NCBI GenBank assembly: GCA_037440885.1
Contig: JBBITI010000066.1
Location: 1-13,894 of the forward strand
From: JBBITI01 sp037440885
GTDB lineage: Bacteria > Chloroflexota > Dehalococcoidia > Dehalococcoidales > UBA2162
DNA length: 13,894 nucleotides
Direction: 5' to 3'
Shown: positions 6,444-13,894 of the stretch, piece by piece
Position numbering within the stretch: the stretch's first letter is position 1
Layout of the letters: every line of letters starts with the position of its first letter
The notes under the pieces: model-generated
The model's database searches: none
Seen by the model: only the letters and a program-made list of their open reading frames with translations
What the model was told of the DNA's origin: nothing
Position numbers and translations under genes: made by a program

Positions 6444-7952
6444 ATGAAAAACGTAATTCAATCAGCCGGTAAAATCGCCAGTGTTGACCACCTGTTGACG
6501 GTAGTTACCGTTCTCTCGGAAGTGCTGCGCGCTTATCCCTGGTTGCTGCTTCTATCCAGTTTCTCCATCGTGAACTGGAACGAACCTCCGGTTAGCTTTC
6601 TGTCCGCTTTGATCGTGATCTTTGCCGTAACCTTGGTCCTTCGTCTTACTCTGTCATACCGCCTGAGCCTGGCCGAAGTCCGCATTTCCGGGCTTGCCAC
6701 CGGGATCATTTTTGTTCTGTTGACCACGCGCCTGGAAATGCATGGCGGTTACAGCTTCTGGGATATGGCATGGTTCGATCACGCTTCTACTATGTTAGTG
6801 CCTCTGGTCGCCGCTCTCGTGTTCGGTATTTTCCTCGTCTGGCGCGGTATCATCATCGCCCGTGAAGAGCTTTACACGGATTATCTCTATAAGAATTTTA
6901 TCTTTGGCGTCGCCGGCTTTGTCGTCTTGATGATTGTCTGGGCGCTGACCCTCAAATTACACACCAATGACCAGCTTTTTCGCATACTGGTGCCTTATAT
7001 CATCGGTTATTTCTTCTCTGCCCTCATGGCAATGGGGCTGAGTAACTTCCTGAGTTTACGCCGGGGCATGGCTACCCGTCCCAAAGCTACCGAACTGTTC
7101 ACCCGCCGCTGGCTTTTGATACTCCTGGGTGTTGTTATGGCCATCTTGATCGTCGGTTCCTTGATCGCCAGCACCATATCCTCAAACCTGCTCTCACTGA
7201 TCATCACTCCTCTTAATGTCCTCGCCGGCTGGCTCGCCATCGTTTTCCTCTACCTGGTCGCCTACCCGGTCGGCTTTCTCGTTGAAGGCATTTACTGGCT
7301 TGGCATGTTGATTCTTAACTGGTTGATGAGTTTGTTCAAAGCCACTCCCTTCCAGCAGATTGAGGAGATCACCTTCGGCGAAACAACTGAGAAATTGCAG
7401 ACTGGCAGTGTCCCTGAAGCGGTCTTGTTGATACTGAAATGGGTTCTCATTCTTGCAGTCATTGGCACGGTGGTCTATTTTCTCTCTAAAGCCATCTTCC
7501 GCTACTGGCGCGGTCCACAGGAAAAAGGATATGAAGAAGTCAATGAATCGCTCTGGAGCTGGAAAGGGTTCGGTGATGATGTCCGTGCTTTTCTCAAAAA
7601 TCTCACCGACCGCTTCCGCACTGGTGGCGCACGTGCCTCCCCGCCGTTAGCCTGCACTATCACCGAACCGCAATTCCTCGATATCCGTGAAATCTATCGC
7701 GGCCTCCTCTGGGAAGGGGGTCATAGCGGCTTTCCCCGCGCCCGCTCCCAGACACCCTATGAATACCAGCGTTACCTGGAAGCGCGCTTCCAGGATCAGA
7801 AAGTGCCTCTTACCGCTATCACGCATGCCTATGTTGGCGAACGCTACGGCCAGTTTCCAGCGGAAATTGAAAAAACCGACCTCACTCTGGTCCGCTGGTG
7901 GCTTGAATTGCGATCTGCAATCAGGGCTGCCCGTAACGGCTCTGACGAATAA
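6444..7952 (+). CDS. Polytopic membrane protein with C-terminal DUF4129-like domain
   Basis: A 502-residue protein with about nine hydrophobic segments spread from residue 30 to about 355, for example 'FLSALIVIFAVTLVL', 'LVPLVAALVFGIFLVW', 'ILVPYIIGYFFSALMAMG' and 'WLLILLGVVMAILIVGSL'. A soluble tail follows. Its last ~90 residues look like DUF4129, the tail found in TgpA-type transglutaminase-like proteins: 'REIYRGLLWEGG' near 415, then 'RSQTPYEYQRYLEARF' and 'ITHAYVGERYGQ' near 459-470. No transglutaminase core is visible: the protein has a single cysteine ('LACTIT') and no Cys/His/Asp triad context. It is therefore a membrane-plus-DUF4129 relative, not a complete transglutaminase. It starts at ATG directly after the DUF58 stop, so it is the third gene of the operon. 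Function unknown; an envelope role with the MoxR/DUF58 pair is an inference. Confidence 0.82.
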   Translation: MKNVIQSAGKIASVDHLLTVVTVLSEVLRAYPWLLLLSSFSIVNWNEPPVSFLSALIVIFAVTLVLRLTLSYRLSLAEVRISGLATGIIFVLLTTRLEMHGGYSFWDMAWFDHASTMLVPLVAALVFGIFLVWRGIIIAREELYTDYLYKNFIFGVAGFVVLMIVWALTLKLHTNDQLFRILVPYIIGYFFSALMAMGLSNFLSLRRGMATRPKATELFTRRWLLILLGVVMAILIVGSLIASTISSNLLSLIITPLNVLAGWLAIVFLYLVAYPVGFLVEGIYWLGMLILNWLMSLFKATPFQQIEEITFGETTEKLQTGSVPEAVLLILKWVLILAVIGTVVYFLSKAIFRYWRGPQEKGYEEVNESLWSWKGFGDDVRAFLKNLTDRFRTGGARASPPLACTITEPQFLDIREIYRGLLWEGGHSGFPRARSQTPYEYQRYLEARFQDQKVPLTAITHAYVGERYGQFPAEIEKTDLTLVRWWLELRSAIRAARNGSDE

Positions 7953-8096
7953 TCTTTCCGCTAAAATTCGGGTTCATCGTCTTTTCGATACAGATTTAGT
8001 ATAATCATCCCGCCGTAACTTGAGGCGAAAATCATTTTCCGTTGACGGACCACTTCAACGCTTGAATTTTATCGTTCGTCATCGAAAGGAGTGCCT
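7953..8096 (+). promoter_or_regulatory. Intergenic region with candidate promoters for the CoA-transferase pair
   Basis: This 144-nt gap holds a consensus -10 TATAAT (8000-8005) with only a weak -35 at 17 nt (TCGTCT, 7977-7982). It also holds a good -35 TTGACG (8042-8047) followed by a poor -10 (AATTTT at 8065-8070). Either could drive the CoA-transferase genes; neither is a full match. I see no terminator hairpin for the preceding operon. Confidence 0.35.
8084..8091 (+). promoter_or_regulatory. Ribosome binding site that decides the ATG start of the first CoA-transferase
   Basis: GAAAGGAG lies 5 nt before ATG 8097. It overlaps the in-frame GTG at 8091, which therefore cannot be the start. 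Confidence 0.65.
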
Positions 8097-9326
8097 ATGC
8101 TGAGCCCCTATCGCGTTCTGGACCTCGCCGGTGAACAGGGTCTACTCTGCGGCAAAATTTTGGGAGACCTTGGTGCCGATGTTATCAAAATTGAAAGGCC
8201 CGGAGGCGATCCCGCCCGCCGTCTCGGTCCCTTTTATCACGATGAACCGCATCCCGAAAAAAGCCTTTTCTGGTTCGCCCTGAACACCAGTAAACGCGGC
8301 ATCACGCTGAATCTGGAAAACGCCGCCGGTCGTCAGATCTTCAAAAAACTGGCTCAGACTGCCGATTTTATCATCGAGACCTATTCTCCCGGTTACTTGA
8401 GCCATCTCGGTCTTGGTTACGCCGAACTGGAAAAAATAAATCCTCTCGTAATTCTGGTGTCGATTACCCCCTTCGGTCAATCCGGACCTTATAAAGATTT
8501 CAAATCGTCGGATATCGTCGCCTGGGCGCTGGGTGGTGAAATGGCTCCCTATGGCGATGCGGACCGCCCCCCGACCCACTTCAGCCACCATTCCCAGGCT
8601 TACCTTCATGCCGGGAATGACGGCGCCCAGGGAGCGCTTACCGCCCTGTATCAGAGAAACATCACGGGTACCGGTCAACACATCGATGTCTCTATCCAGG
8701 ACGCTGTATTCCAGTGTCTCGAGCATATCACAGCCAACTGGGACCTCCGTCAGGCCGTTCCCGATCGGTCCCAGGAACTATTAATGGGCGCCAATCATCG
8801 CACCACCCAGATCTGGCCGTGCAAAGACGGCTGGGTTTCCTGGTCTCACGGGGGAAATTCGGTCCTTGCGCCAAGCTTGCCGTTGATCAAGTGGATGGAA
8901 AGTGAAGGTTACTCTAACGCATTCATCAAGAATTTTAACTGGGACCGTCCGGACTTCCCTAAAATTTCTCAGGAAGAAATGGACCTGATTGAAGAACCGA
9001 CAGCCCGGTTTTTCCTCACTCACACCAAGTCTGAATTGCTGGAAGGCGCGGTGAAATACAAGATTATGCTCTACCCGGTATCAACCACGGCCGATATGCT
9101 GGACAACAGGCAGTTGGCCAGCCGTAATTTCTGGGTCGAGTTGGAACATCCCGAATTGGGCGTATCTATCACTTACCCCGGCGCCTTCGCTCATTTTTCC
9201 GAGTCCCCGATCAGGATATCACGCTGTGCCCCGCTTATCGGTGAGCATAACTGCGAGATATACGAGCAGGAACTGGGTATGTCTAAAGATGAATTGGTTG
9301 CATTAAAACAGGCAGGGGTGATCTAG
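8097..9326 (+). CDS. Class III (CaiB/BaiF) CoA-transferase subunit lacking the canonical catalytic Asp
   Basis: A 409-residue member of the CoA-transferase family III (formyl-CoA transferase, CaiB, BaiF, BbsE/F), which moves CoA between carboxylic acids in the cytoplasm. Family hallmarks are visible: N-terminal 'YRVLDLAGEQGLLCGKILGD', 'GADVIKIERPGGDPARR', 'NTSKRGITLNL', 'ITPFGQSGPY', 'TGTGQHIDVSIQDAV' and C-terminal 'APLIGEHNCEIYEQELG'. An ungapped alignment I made from memory of the Oxalobacter formyl-CoA transferase, counted back from the TGxGQ motif, puts its catalytic Asp169 at Tyr169 here (in 'QAYLHAG'). This subunit may therefore be non-catalytic and depend on the next gene. The start ATG is set by GAAAGGAG 5 nt upstream. 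TAG directly abuts the ATG of the second transferase gene, indicating an operon and probably a heteromer like BbsEF. Substrates unknown. Confidence 0.88.
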   Translation: MLSPYRVLDLAGEQGLLCGKILGDLGADVIKIERPGGDPARRLGPFYHDEPHPEKSLFWFALNTSKRGITLNLENAAGRQIFKKLAQTADFIIETYSPGYLSHLGLGYAELEKINPLVILVSITPFGQSGPYKDFKSSDIVAWALGGEMAPYGDADRPPTHFSHHSQAYLHAGNDGAQGALTALYQRNITGTGQHIDVSIQDAVFQCLEHITANWDLRQAVPDRSQELLMGANHRTTQIWPCKDGWVSWSHGGNSVLAPSLPLIKWMESEGYSNAFIKNFNWDRPDFPKISQEEMDLIEEPTARFFLTHTKSELLEGAVKYKIMLYPVSTTADMLDNRQLASRNFWVELEHPELGVSITYPGAFAHFSESPIRISRCAPLIGEHNCEIYEQELGMSKDELVALKQAGVI

Positions 9327-10538
9327 ATGGACAACGCTGTAAATAAACCTAATATTCAACCGGGTCTGCTGTCGGGTATTCGCATCGTCGACCTGACCTG
9401 GCATATGACCGGGCCCATCACCACCAAGCATTTCTCGGATCTCGGCGCGGAAGTTATTATCGTGGAAAGCAGCAAGCGGCCCGGGTGGCGGCGCGGCCCC
9501 CCCCGGACTTCCAGCACCGATCAGAATTGTACCTCTAAACTCAGTGTGACCTTGAACACCCGGGATCCGCGCGGCCTCGATCTGTTAAAACAACTCGTCG
9601 CCCGGTCTGATATCCTCATCGAAAATTTTGCTGGCGGCACTATCAGCCGCATGGGACTGGGTTATGATAAGGTCAGGGAACTGAAACCGGATATTATTAT
9701 GGTCAGCACCTCGATGCAGGGTCAGACCGGGCCGTACTCTTCTCACCCCGGTTCCGGACATAAGTTGAGCGGTCTGGCCGGTTTTAACAATATTCTCGGC
9801 TGGCCGGATCGCAAACCCGGCTGGATTAACGCCTACACTGACTTTATCGCTCCCCGTTATAACATCATTGCCATTATGGCTGCCCTGGAATACCGCCGGC
9901 GTACCGGAAAAGGGCAGTATATCGATATGTCCCAGTTCGAAGGAGGTATCCAGTTCATGGCCCCGCTTATCCTCGACTACACGGTGAACAAACGCGTGGC
10001 CGGTCGACAGGGGAATACCTGCCCTTATGCCGCCCCCCACAATGCCTACCGCTGCTCAGGCGAAGACTGCTGGTGTGCTATTGCGGTCTTCACTGATGAT
10101 GAATGGGTGAATTTCTGCCGGGTAATCGGTAATCGGGATTTGGCCCGTGACCCCCGGTTCTGTACTCTGCTTGCCCGCAAAACCAATGAGGCGGAACTGG
10201 ATACCATCGTAACCGCCTGGACGAGTGTCCGCACCGCCGAAGAAGTAATGCTCAAATTGCAGGGATCAGGCGTACCGGCCGGTGTCGTCCAGACCGGCGA
10301 GGATCTACTGGAAAAAGACCGCCACCTGAAATACCGCCAGACTTATGTCTCGGTCGAGTATTCGGGGATCGGTTCCTACCGTACCCACCTCGGCCCCCAT
10401 TTCATGATGTCCAAATATCAATATAAACTCAAAGCGGCGCCGCTGGTTGGCGAGCATAATGAATATGTTCTGAAGGGGATTCTCGGTCTTTCTGATGCCC
10501 GTTTTGATGAGTTGGCCAAAGAAGGGGTTATCGACTAG
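9327..10538 (+). CDS. Class III (CaiB/BaiF) CoA-transferase subunit with catalytic Asp
   Basis: A 403-residue CoA-transferase family III protein, paralogous to its upstream neighbour. Visible hallmarks are 'IRIVDLTWHMTGPITTKHFSDLGAEV', 'LNTRDPRGLDLLKQL', 'DILIENFAGGTISRMGLGY', 'VSTSMQGQTGPYSSHPG', 'RTGKGQYIDMSQFEG' and C-terminal 'APLVGEHNEYVLKGILGLS'. Counting back from TGKGQ places Asp172 ('YTDFIAP') exactly at the catalytic Asp position of formyl-CoA transferase; the usual Gly four residues later is Pro. The nucleophile that forms the acyl and CoA intermediates is thus retained here but not in the neighbour. The ATG abuts the previous TAG, with GGCAGGGG about 8 nt upstream as ribosome site. 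No dehydrogenase, hydratase or ligase lies nearby to indicate the pathway. Benzylsuccinate-, carnitine- or bile-acid-type substrates are all possible. Confidence 0.9.
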   Translation: MDNAVNKPNIQPGLLSGIRIVDLTWHMTGPITTKHFSDLGAEVIIVESSKRPGWRRGPPRTSSTDQNCTSKLSVTLNTRDPRGLDLLKQLVARSDILIENFAGGTISRMGLGYDKVRELKPDIIMVSTSMQGQTGPYSSHPGSGHKLSGLAGFNNILGWPDRKPGWINAYTDFIAPRYNIIAIMAALEYRRRTGKGQYIDMSQFEGGIQFMAPLILDYTVNKRVAGRQGNTCPYAAPHNAYRCSGEDCWCAIAVFTDDEWVNFCRVIGNRDLARDPRFCTLLARKTNEAELDTIVTAWTSVRTAEEVMLKLQGSGVPAGVVQTGEDLLEKDRHLKYRQTYVSVEYSGIGSYRTHLGPHFMMSKYQYKLKAAPLVGEHNEYVLKGILGLSDARFDELAKEGVID

Positions 10539-10672
10539 TTACCATTATCGGGCATATCGTCATTTGAATGACCCGCATGAACACTACTGCCACCACCGGA
10601 GAACGTGTATCCGGTGCGTTCCGTTAATGTTTTCTAGTTGTGGTCTCGCGGTAAATTACCCTTCGCGTTGCG
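10539..10672. other. Non-coding spacer between the CoA-transferase operon and the MBL remnant
   Basis: No gene, RNA or convincing terminator is seen in these 134 nt. A 19-codon open frame (ATG 10568 to TAA 10625-10627) has no ribosome site and no recognisable motif, and I do not call it. Transcription from the left and the right converges here. Confidence 0.4.
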
Positions 10673-11241
10673 TCAATATCCATAACGGGCAAGCAACTTT
10701 ATCAGTTTATTTCGGGCATCTTGTCGCAACGGCTGGTGATGGCCGAAGCCTATAATCTCAAAATCAAGGTCAACCAGGTATTTCAGAGAAGCTAATGCCT
10801 GCGGCATGTCGCTACTGACCGTTCACCGCGCCGGTATCAAATTCTGGTTGCGATAATTCAGCGCATCGCCCACCAGAAGCAACCGGTACTGCGGGGCAAA
10901 AAGGCAGATACTGCCCGGAGTGTGGCCGGGCGTATGGATAACTCTTAATCCCCCCAAGATAGGGAATTCTTCCCCGCCCTGCAGTTGCGCATCGATGTCC
11001 GTTGCGGATATCCACAGTCGGGAACGAATCGGTTTCAACGGCTCTAGTTCCCGCGGTTTTTGCCGGTGTCGGAGCAACGGCGGCTCTCGACATTTATCAG
11101 CTATTTCGGCATGGTGACAGGCGACGCGTGCCCCGGTTGAAAGGCGAAAATCCCTTAAGCTACCAATATGGTCGGGATGCCGTAGCAGTTGGGACACATC
11201 AGACTCCCGGACTGGCTGGGATATCCCTTTTCCGTTGTTTT
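10673..11241 (-). pseudogene. Degraded metallo-beta-lactamase-fold hydrolase (truncated, in-frame TGA)
   Basis: In one minus-strand frame the sequence reads as an MBL-fold hydrolase: 'LLRHPDHIGSLRDF', 'STGARVACHHAEI', 'GGLRVIHTPGHTPGS', 'YRLLLVGDALNYRN'. It then meets a TGA (10825-10823) and continues past it in the same frame with 'SSDMPQALASLKYLVDLDFE' and 'IIGFGHHQPL...LLARYGY' to a TGA at 10675-10673. The part after the stop is typical MBL C-terminal sequence, so the stop interrupts a real gene. The N-terminal ~50-60 residues of the family are absent, because the frame runs straight into the 3' end of purB. The metal motif HxHxDH has lost its first His (LLRHPDH, where LTHxHPDH is usual). 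Three independent defects make a pseudogene likely; homology is convincing only from about 11200 leftward. Ligands from the later motifs (TPGH, GDA, GH) remain, so decay seems recent. Confidence 0.8.
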
Positions 11242-12534
11242 TTAATCCAATGCCAGTCGGTTGAAAATGTCATCGACGTAGCGCAGGTAATACTGGTAAT
11301 CGAACAGCTTTTCCAGCTCGGTTCCCGGCAATACTGCATTGACTTCGTTATCAGCCCTCAGCAACGTGAAAAAGTCCTTTCCTTCTGCCCATGTCTGCAT
11401 CGCATTACGCTGCACCAGTTCATAAGCTTTCTGGCGGCTTAAACCTTTGTCGATGATTGCCAGCATTACCCGCTGCGAGTATACCAGGCCGTGGGTGACG
11501 TTGATATTCTCTTTCATCTTTTCCGTGTAGACATTCAGGTTCTTCATCACGTTAGTGAAAATCGAAAATGCGTAGTCTAATACCAGGCAGCCGTCGGGCA
11601 GGATGATCCGCTCGGTCGATGAGTGACTGATGTCCCGTTCATGCCAGAGAGCGATGTTTTCCAGCGCTGTCAAGGCGTAGCCCCGCACCAGGCGGGCGAT
11701 ACCGCAGACTCGTTCGCAGAGTTCCGGGTTCCGCTTGTGCGGCATCGCTGATGAACCGGTTTGCCCGGCTGAAAAAGGTTCTTCCGCTTCTCGGGTTTCG
11801 GTTTTTTGCAGCCCGCGAATCTCCGTCGCAAATTTTTCCAGAGAACCGGCAGTGATGGCGAGTGTAGTCATGAACTGTGCGTGACGGTCTCGCTGCAAGA
11901 CCTGGTTGGACACTGGTGCCGGGGCTAAACCAAGGAGGGCGCAGGCTTTCACCTCCACTTCCGGGGTTAATGTAGCATAGGTGCCAACCGCACCGGAGAT
12001 CTTGCCCACGGCGATGACGGTACGTGCCTCCTCCATGCGTTTTAAGTTGCGCTTCATTTCCTCCACCCAGATCGCCAGCTTCAGGCCGAAAGAAATCGGT
12101 TCGGCATGGACGCCGTGCGTTCGACCGATCATCGGCGTGTGCTTGTACTTGACCGCCTGCGCCGACAGTACCAATATGAGATCGCGCATATCCTGGAGCA
12201 GGATCTCGGTGGCTTCCATCATCTGCAGACTTAAGGCCGTATCCATTACATCAGATGATGTCATCCCGAAATGGATAAAACGGGACTCCTCCCCCACGGT
12301 TTCCGCAACCGCATTCAGGAAAGCGGTCACATCATGATGGGTCGCTTTCAGTATTTCATTCATCCGGTTCAGGTCGACTTTCGCTTTTCGGATGGCGGGT
12401 ATGGCGGACTGCGGAATGACTCCCAGTTCGGCCCAGGCTTCGCATACCGCGATCTCGACTTTCAACCACTTCTCGAATTTATTTTCATCGGACCAGACTT
12501 TTTTCATCTGTGCCCGGGAATAACGTTCAATCAT
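11242..12534 (-). CDS. purB: Adenylosuccinate lyase
   Basis: A cytoplasmic enzyme of the fumarase/aspartase superfamily that releases fumarate twice in purine synthesis: from SAICAR to AICAR, and from adenylosuccinate to AMP. Its 430 residues match the usual bacterial length. The superfamily signature 'GSSAMPHKRNPE' lies near residues 260-271 and contains the flexible-loop catalytic serine (near S261/S262). Other active-site elements are 'ATHHDVTAF' (64-72), 'FGMTSSDVMDT' (89-99) and 'GRTHGVHAEP' (137-146). N-terminal 'RYSRAQMKKVWSDENKFEKW' is typical of PurB. The ATG start has an AAGGAGA ribosome site 7 nt upstream (12547-12541). It lies 91 nt downstream of purD on the same strand, with no terminator seen between them, so co-transcription is likely. 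The MBL remnant begins directly after its stop. Confidence 0.96.
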   Translation of the reverse strand: MIERYSRAQMKKVWSDENKFEKWLKVEIAVCEAWAELGVIPQSAIPAIRKAKVDLNRMNEILKATHHDVTAFLNAVAETVGEESRFIHFGMTSSDVMDTALSLQMMEATEILLQDMRDLILVLSAQAVKYKHTPMIGRTHGVHAEPISFGLKLAIWVEEMKRNLKRMEEARTVIAVGKISGAVGTYATLTPEVEVKACALLGLAPAPVSNQVLQRDRHAQFMTTLAITAGSLEKFATEIRGLQKTETREAEEPFSAGQTGSSAMPHKRNPELCERVCGIARLVRGYALTALENIALWHERDISHSSTERIILPDGCLVLDYAFSIFTNVMKNLNVYTEKMKENINVTHGLVYSQRVMLAIIDKGLSRQKAYELVQRNAMQTWAEGKDFFTLLRADNEVNAVLPGTELEKLFDYQYYLRYVDDIFNRLALD

Positions 12535-12625
12535 TTCTTCTCTCCTTGCCGACCGGCTTTATACTTTTCTGAATGACTAATGTTATTTTATCAGTATCCT
12601 CGAAAAAGGAGAAACAAATCAGTCT

Positions 12626-13882
12626 TTAAAATAACGCAATGTCTTTCCGGTAATGACTGCCCTCGAAGCTTATGCGTTTTACGTTTTCGTAGACTTTTTC
12701 CCTGGCTTCCTTGATTGTTTTTCCGCAGGCTACAACCGTGAGAACCCGGCCCCCGCTGGTCAAGATTTGTCCCTTGTCACCCTTTTTCGTCGCAGCGTGA
12801 AAGACCTGGATGTCCCTGTCCACGTCACCCAGTCCGCTGATCGGGTAGCCGGTATCGTATTTCCCGGGATACCCCCCCGAGGCGATCGCTACGCCCACGC
12901 AGGCTTCATCGCTCCAGCCTGGTTTGACGGTATCCAGGTTCTGATTGACCGTGCCGAGGATTATCTCCATCAGGTCGGATTGCAGCCGTGGCAATATCAC
13001 CTGGCATTCCGGGTCGCCGAAACGGGAGTTAAATTCGATCACGCTGGGATTCCCGTTATCGATCATCAAACCGCCGTAAATTACCCCCTGGTAGGTCCGC
13101 CCTTCTTTTTGCATCGCCTTGACCACCGGCTCCATGACCACGTCATTCACCTTGCGCATCAACTCCGGATTCGCAAATAACGGCGGACTGTAACTGCCCA
13201 TCCCCCCGGTATTCGGCCCCCGGTCGCCGTCATTCACCCGCTTGTAATCGCAAGCCGGGACCACCGGCACGATAGATTTCCCGTCTGTAATGATAAAGGC
13301 GCTCATTTCCCGGCCTCTCAGCACATCCTCGATCACCACGGTCTCCCCGGAAGTGCCGAATATTTTCGATTCCATCATCGAGGATAATATTTCTATCGCT
13401 TGCCGGGTGTCCACAGCGAAGACCGCACCTTTCCCAGCCGCCAGTCCGTCAGCTTTGATCCAAAGACTGCCGCCCTTCACTGTGACGTATTCCTTGGCCT
13501 GCTGAAAATCGCTGAAGCTGACACTCCTTGCACATGGGATGCCGTATCTCTGCATCAGGTCTTTGGCGAAAACCTTGCTGGCTTCGAGTTGTGCCGCTTT
13601 CTGGGTGGGACCAAATGTAGGAATGCCCAGTTTTTGAAAGTGGTCGACTATTCCCTGAGCCAGGGGGTCTTCCGGCCCCACCACAATCAGGTCAATCCGC
13701 TTTTCCCGCACCGCTCTCGTTAACCCGGGGAAGTCGGTGGCTTTAATCTCCAGGTTGATCGCCGTCTGGCCGATCCCGGCATTACCCGGAGCAGCGTAGA
13801 TTTCTTTTACTTTCGGGCTTTGCGCAAGCTTCCAGACCAGCGTGTGTTCCCGGGCCCCGCTGCCGACTACAAGGACTTTCAA
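12626..13882 (-). CDS. purD: Phosphoribosylamine-glycine ligase (GAR synthetase)
   Basis: An ATP-grasp ligase for the second step of de novo purine synthesis: phosphoribosylamine + glycine + ATP gives GAR. The 418 residues are full family length. Visible features are N-terminal 'KVLVVGSGAREHTLVWKLA' (residues 2-20) with 'YAAPGNAGI', 'DLIVVGPEDPLAQGIVD', the ATP-grasp segment 'LWIKADGLAAGKGA', 'GPNTGGMGSYSPP', 'GVIYGGLMIDN' and 'EFNSRFGDPECQVILPRL'. The start is TTG at 13882, set by GGAGGG (13893-13888) 5 nt upstream; an ATG start would remove the conserved N-terminal strand. Only 12 nt of upstream sequence are in the window, so its promoter and any upstream pur genes cannot be seen. Confidence 0.96.
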   Translation of the reverse strand: MKVLVVGSGAREHTLVWKLAQSPKVKEIYAAPGNAGIGQTAINLEIKATDFPGLTRAVREKRIDLIVVGPEDPLAQGIVDHFQKLGIPTFGPTQKAAQLEASKVFAKDLMQRYGIPCARSVSFSDFQQAKEYVTVKGGSLWIKADGLAAGKGAVFAVDTRQAIEILSSMMESKIFGTSGETVVIEDVLRGREMSAFIITDGKSIVPVVPACDYKRVNDGDRGPNTGGMGSYSPPLFANPELMRKVNDVVMEPVVKAMQKEGRTYQGVIYGGLMIDNGNPSVIEFNSRFGDPECQVILPRLQSDLMEIILGTVNQNLDTVKPGWSDEACVGVAIASGGYPGKYDTGYPISGLGDVDRDIQVFHAATKKGDKGQILTSGGRVLTVVACGKTIKEAREKVYENVKRISFEGSHYRKDIALF

Positions 13883-13887
13883 TTTAT

Positions 13888-13893
13888 CCCTCC
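13888..13893 (-). promoter_or_regulatory. Ribosome binding site for purD (decides the TTG start)
   Basis: GGAGGG on the minus strand, 5 nt before the TTG at 13882. Its strength and spacing support the rare TTG start of a protein whose conserved N-terminus begins right there. Confidence 0.65.
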
Positions 13894-13894
13894 A

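Noticed and set aside
8091..8093. GTG at 8091 as the start of the first CoA-transferase
   Set aside because: The ribosome site GAAAGGAG (8084-8091) overlaps this codon. ATG at 8097 has proper 5-nt spacing.
10568..10627. A 19-codon open frame as a small protein gene
   Set aside because: There is no ribosome site, no recognisable motif and no coding signature in a short spacer between convergent genes.
10823..10825. In-frame TGA in the MBL frame as a selenocysteine or readthrough codon
   Set aside because: The position is not one where MBL hydrolases carry a conserved Cys, I see no obvious stem-loop of the bacterial SECIS kind, and the same gene also lacks its N-terminus and a metal-binding His. 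Pseudogene decay explains all three.
1..13894. CRISPR arrays, insertion sequences, tRNA or rRNA genes, att sites
   Set aside because: I saw no regularly spaced repeats, transposase sequence, terminal inverted repeats or tRNA cloverleaf-like elements anywhere in the window.

Overview
This window is about 52% GC by eye and carries a bacterial chromosomal segment in draft form: a run of 10 N sits inside one gene. The gene content suggests an uncultured member of the Chloroflexota, perhaps Dehalococcoidia: class III CoA-transferases, a very large Asp-box surface protein with a C-terminal membrane anchor, and frequent TTG/GTG starts. This placement is an inference from overall style. No marker gene in the window proves it.

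Layout, left to right. (1) Positions 1-929, minus strand: the first 309 residues of a MATE-family multidrug efflux transporter, cut by the window edge. (2) Positions 930-1132: a divergent intergenic region with a promoter candidate in each direction, two near-perfect palindromes and a set of short direct repeats. (3) Positions 1133-4135, plus strand: a 1000-residue exported protein with degenerate Asp-box (BNR/sortilin-like) repeats, two fibronectin-III-like domains, a Pro-rich stalk and a C-terminal transmembrane anchor. (4) Positions 4219-7952, plus strand: a tight operon of a MoxR AAA+ ATPase, a DUF58 protein and a polytopic membrane protein with a DUF4129 tail, behind its own strong promoter. 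(5) Positions 8097-10538, plus strand: two abutting class III (CaiB/BaiF) CoA-transferase genes. (6) Positions 10673-11241, minus strand: the decayed remains of a metallo-beta-lactamase-fold hydrolase. (7) Positions 11242-13882, minus strand: purD followed by purB, two steps of purine biosynthesis.

How the genes work together. The MoxR/DUF58/DUF4129 trio is a recurrent bacterial arrangement, thought to act in chaperone-like or envelope assembly work. Here it follows a large cell-surface propeller protein but has its own promoter, and neither a transglutaminase core nor a VWA gene is visible. The two CoA-transferases look like subunits of one heteromeric enzyme: the second keeps the family's catalytic Asp, while the first has Tyr at the aligned position. 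PurD and PurB make an ordinary housekeeping unit.

The points most worth a second look are the Asp-to-Tyr change in the first CoA-transferase, the operator-like palindrome over the MATE promoter, the surface-protein/MoxR locus, the MBL remnant with an in-frame TGA, and the N run in moxR, which appears to hide no missing bases. I see nothing I can confidently call a wholly new system.
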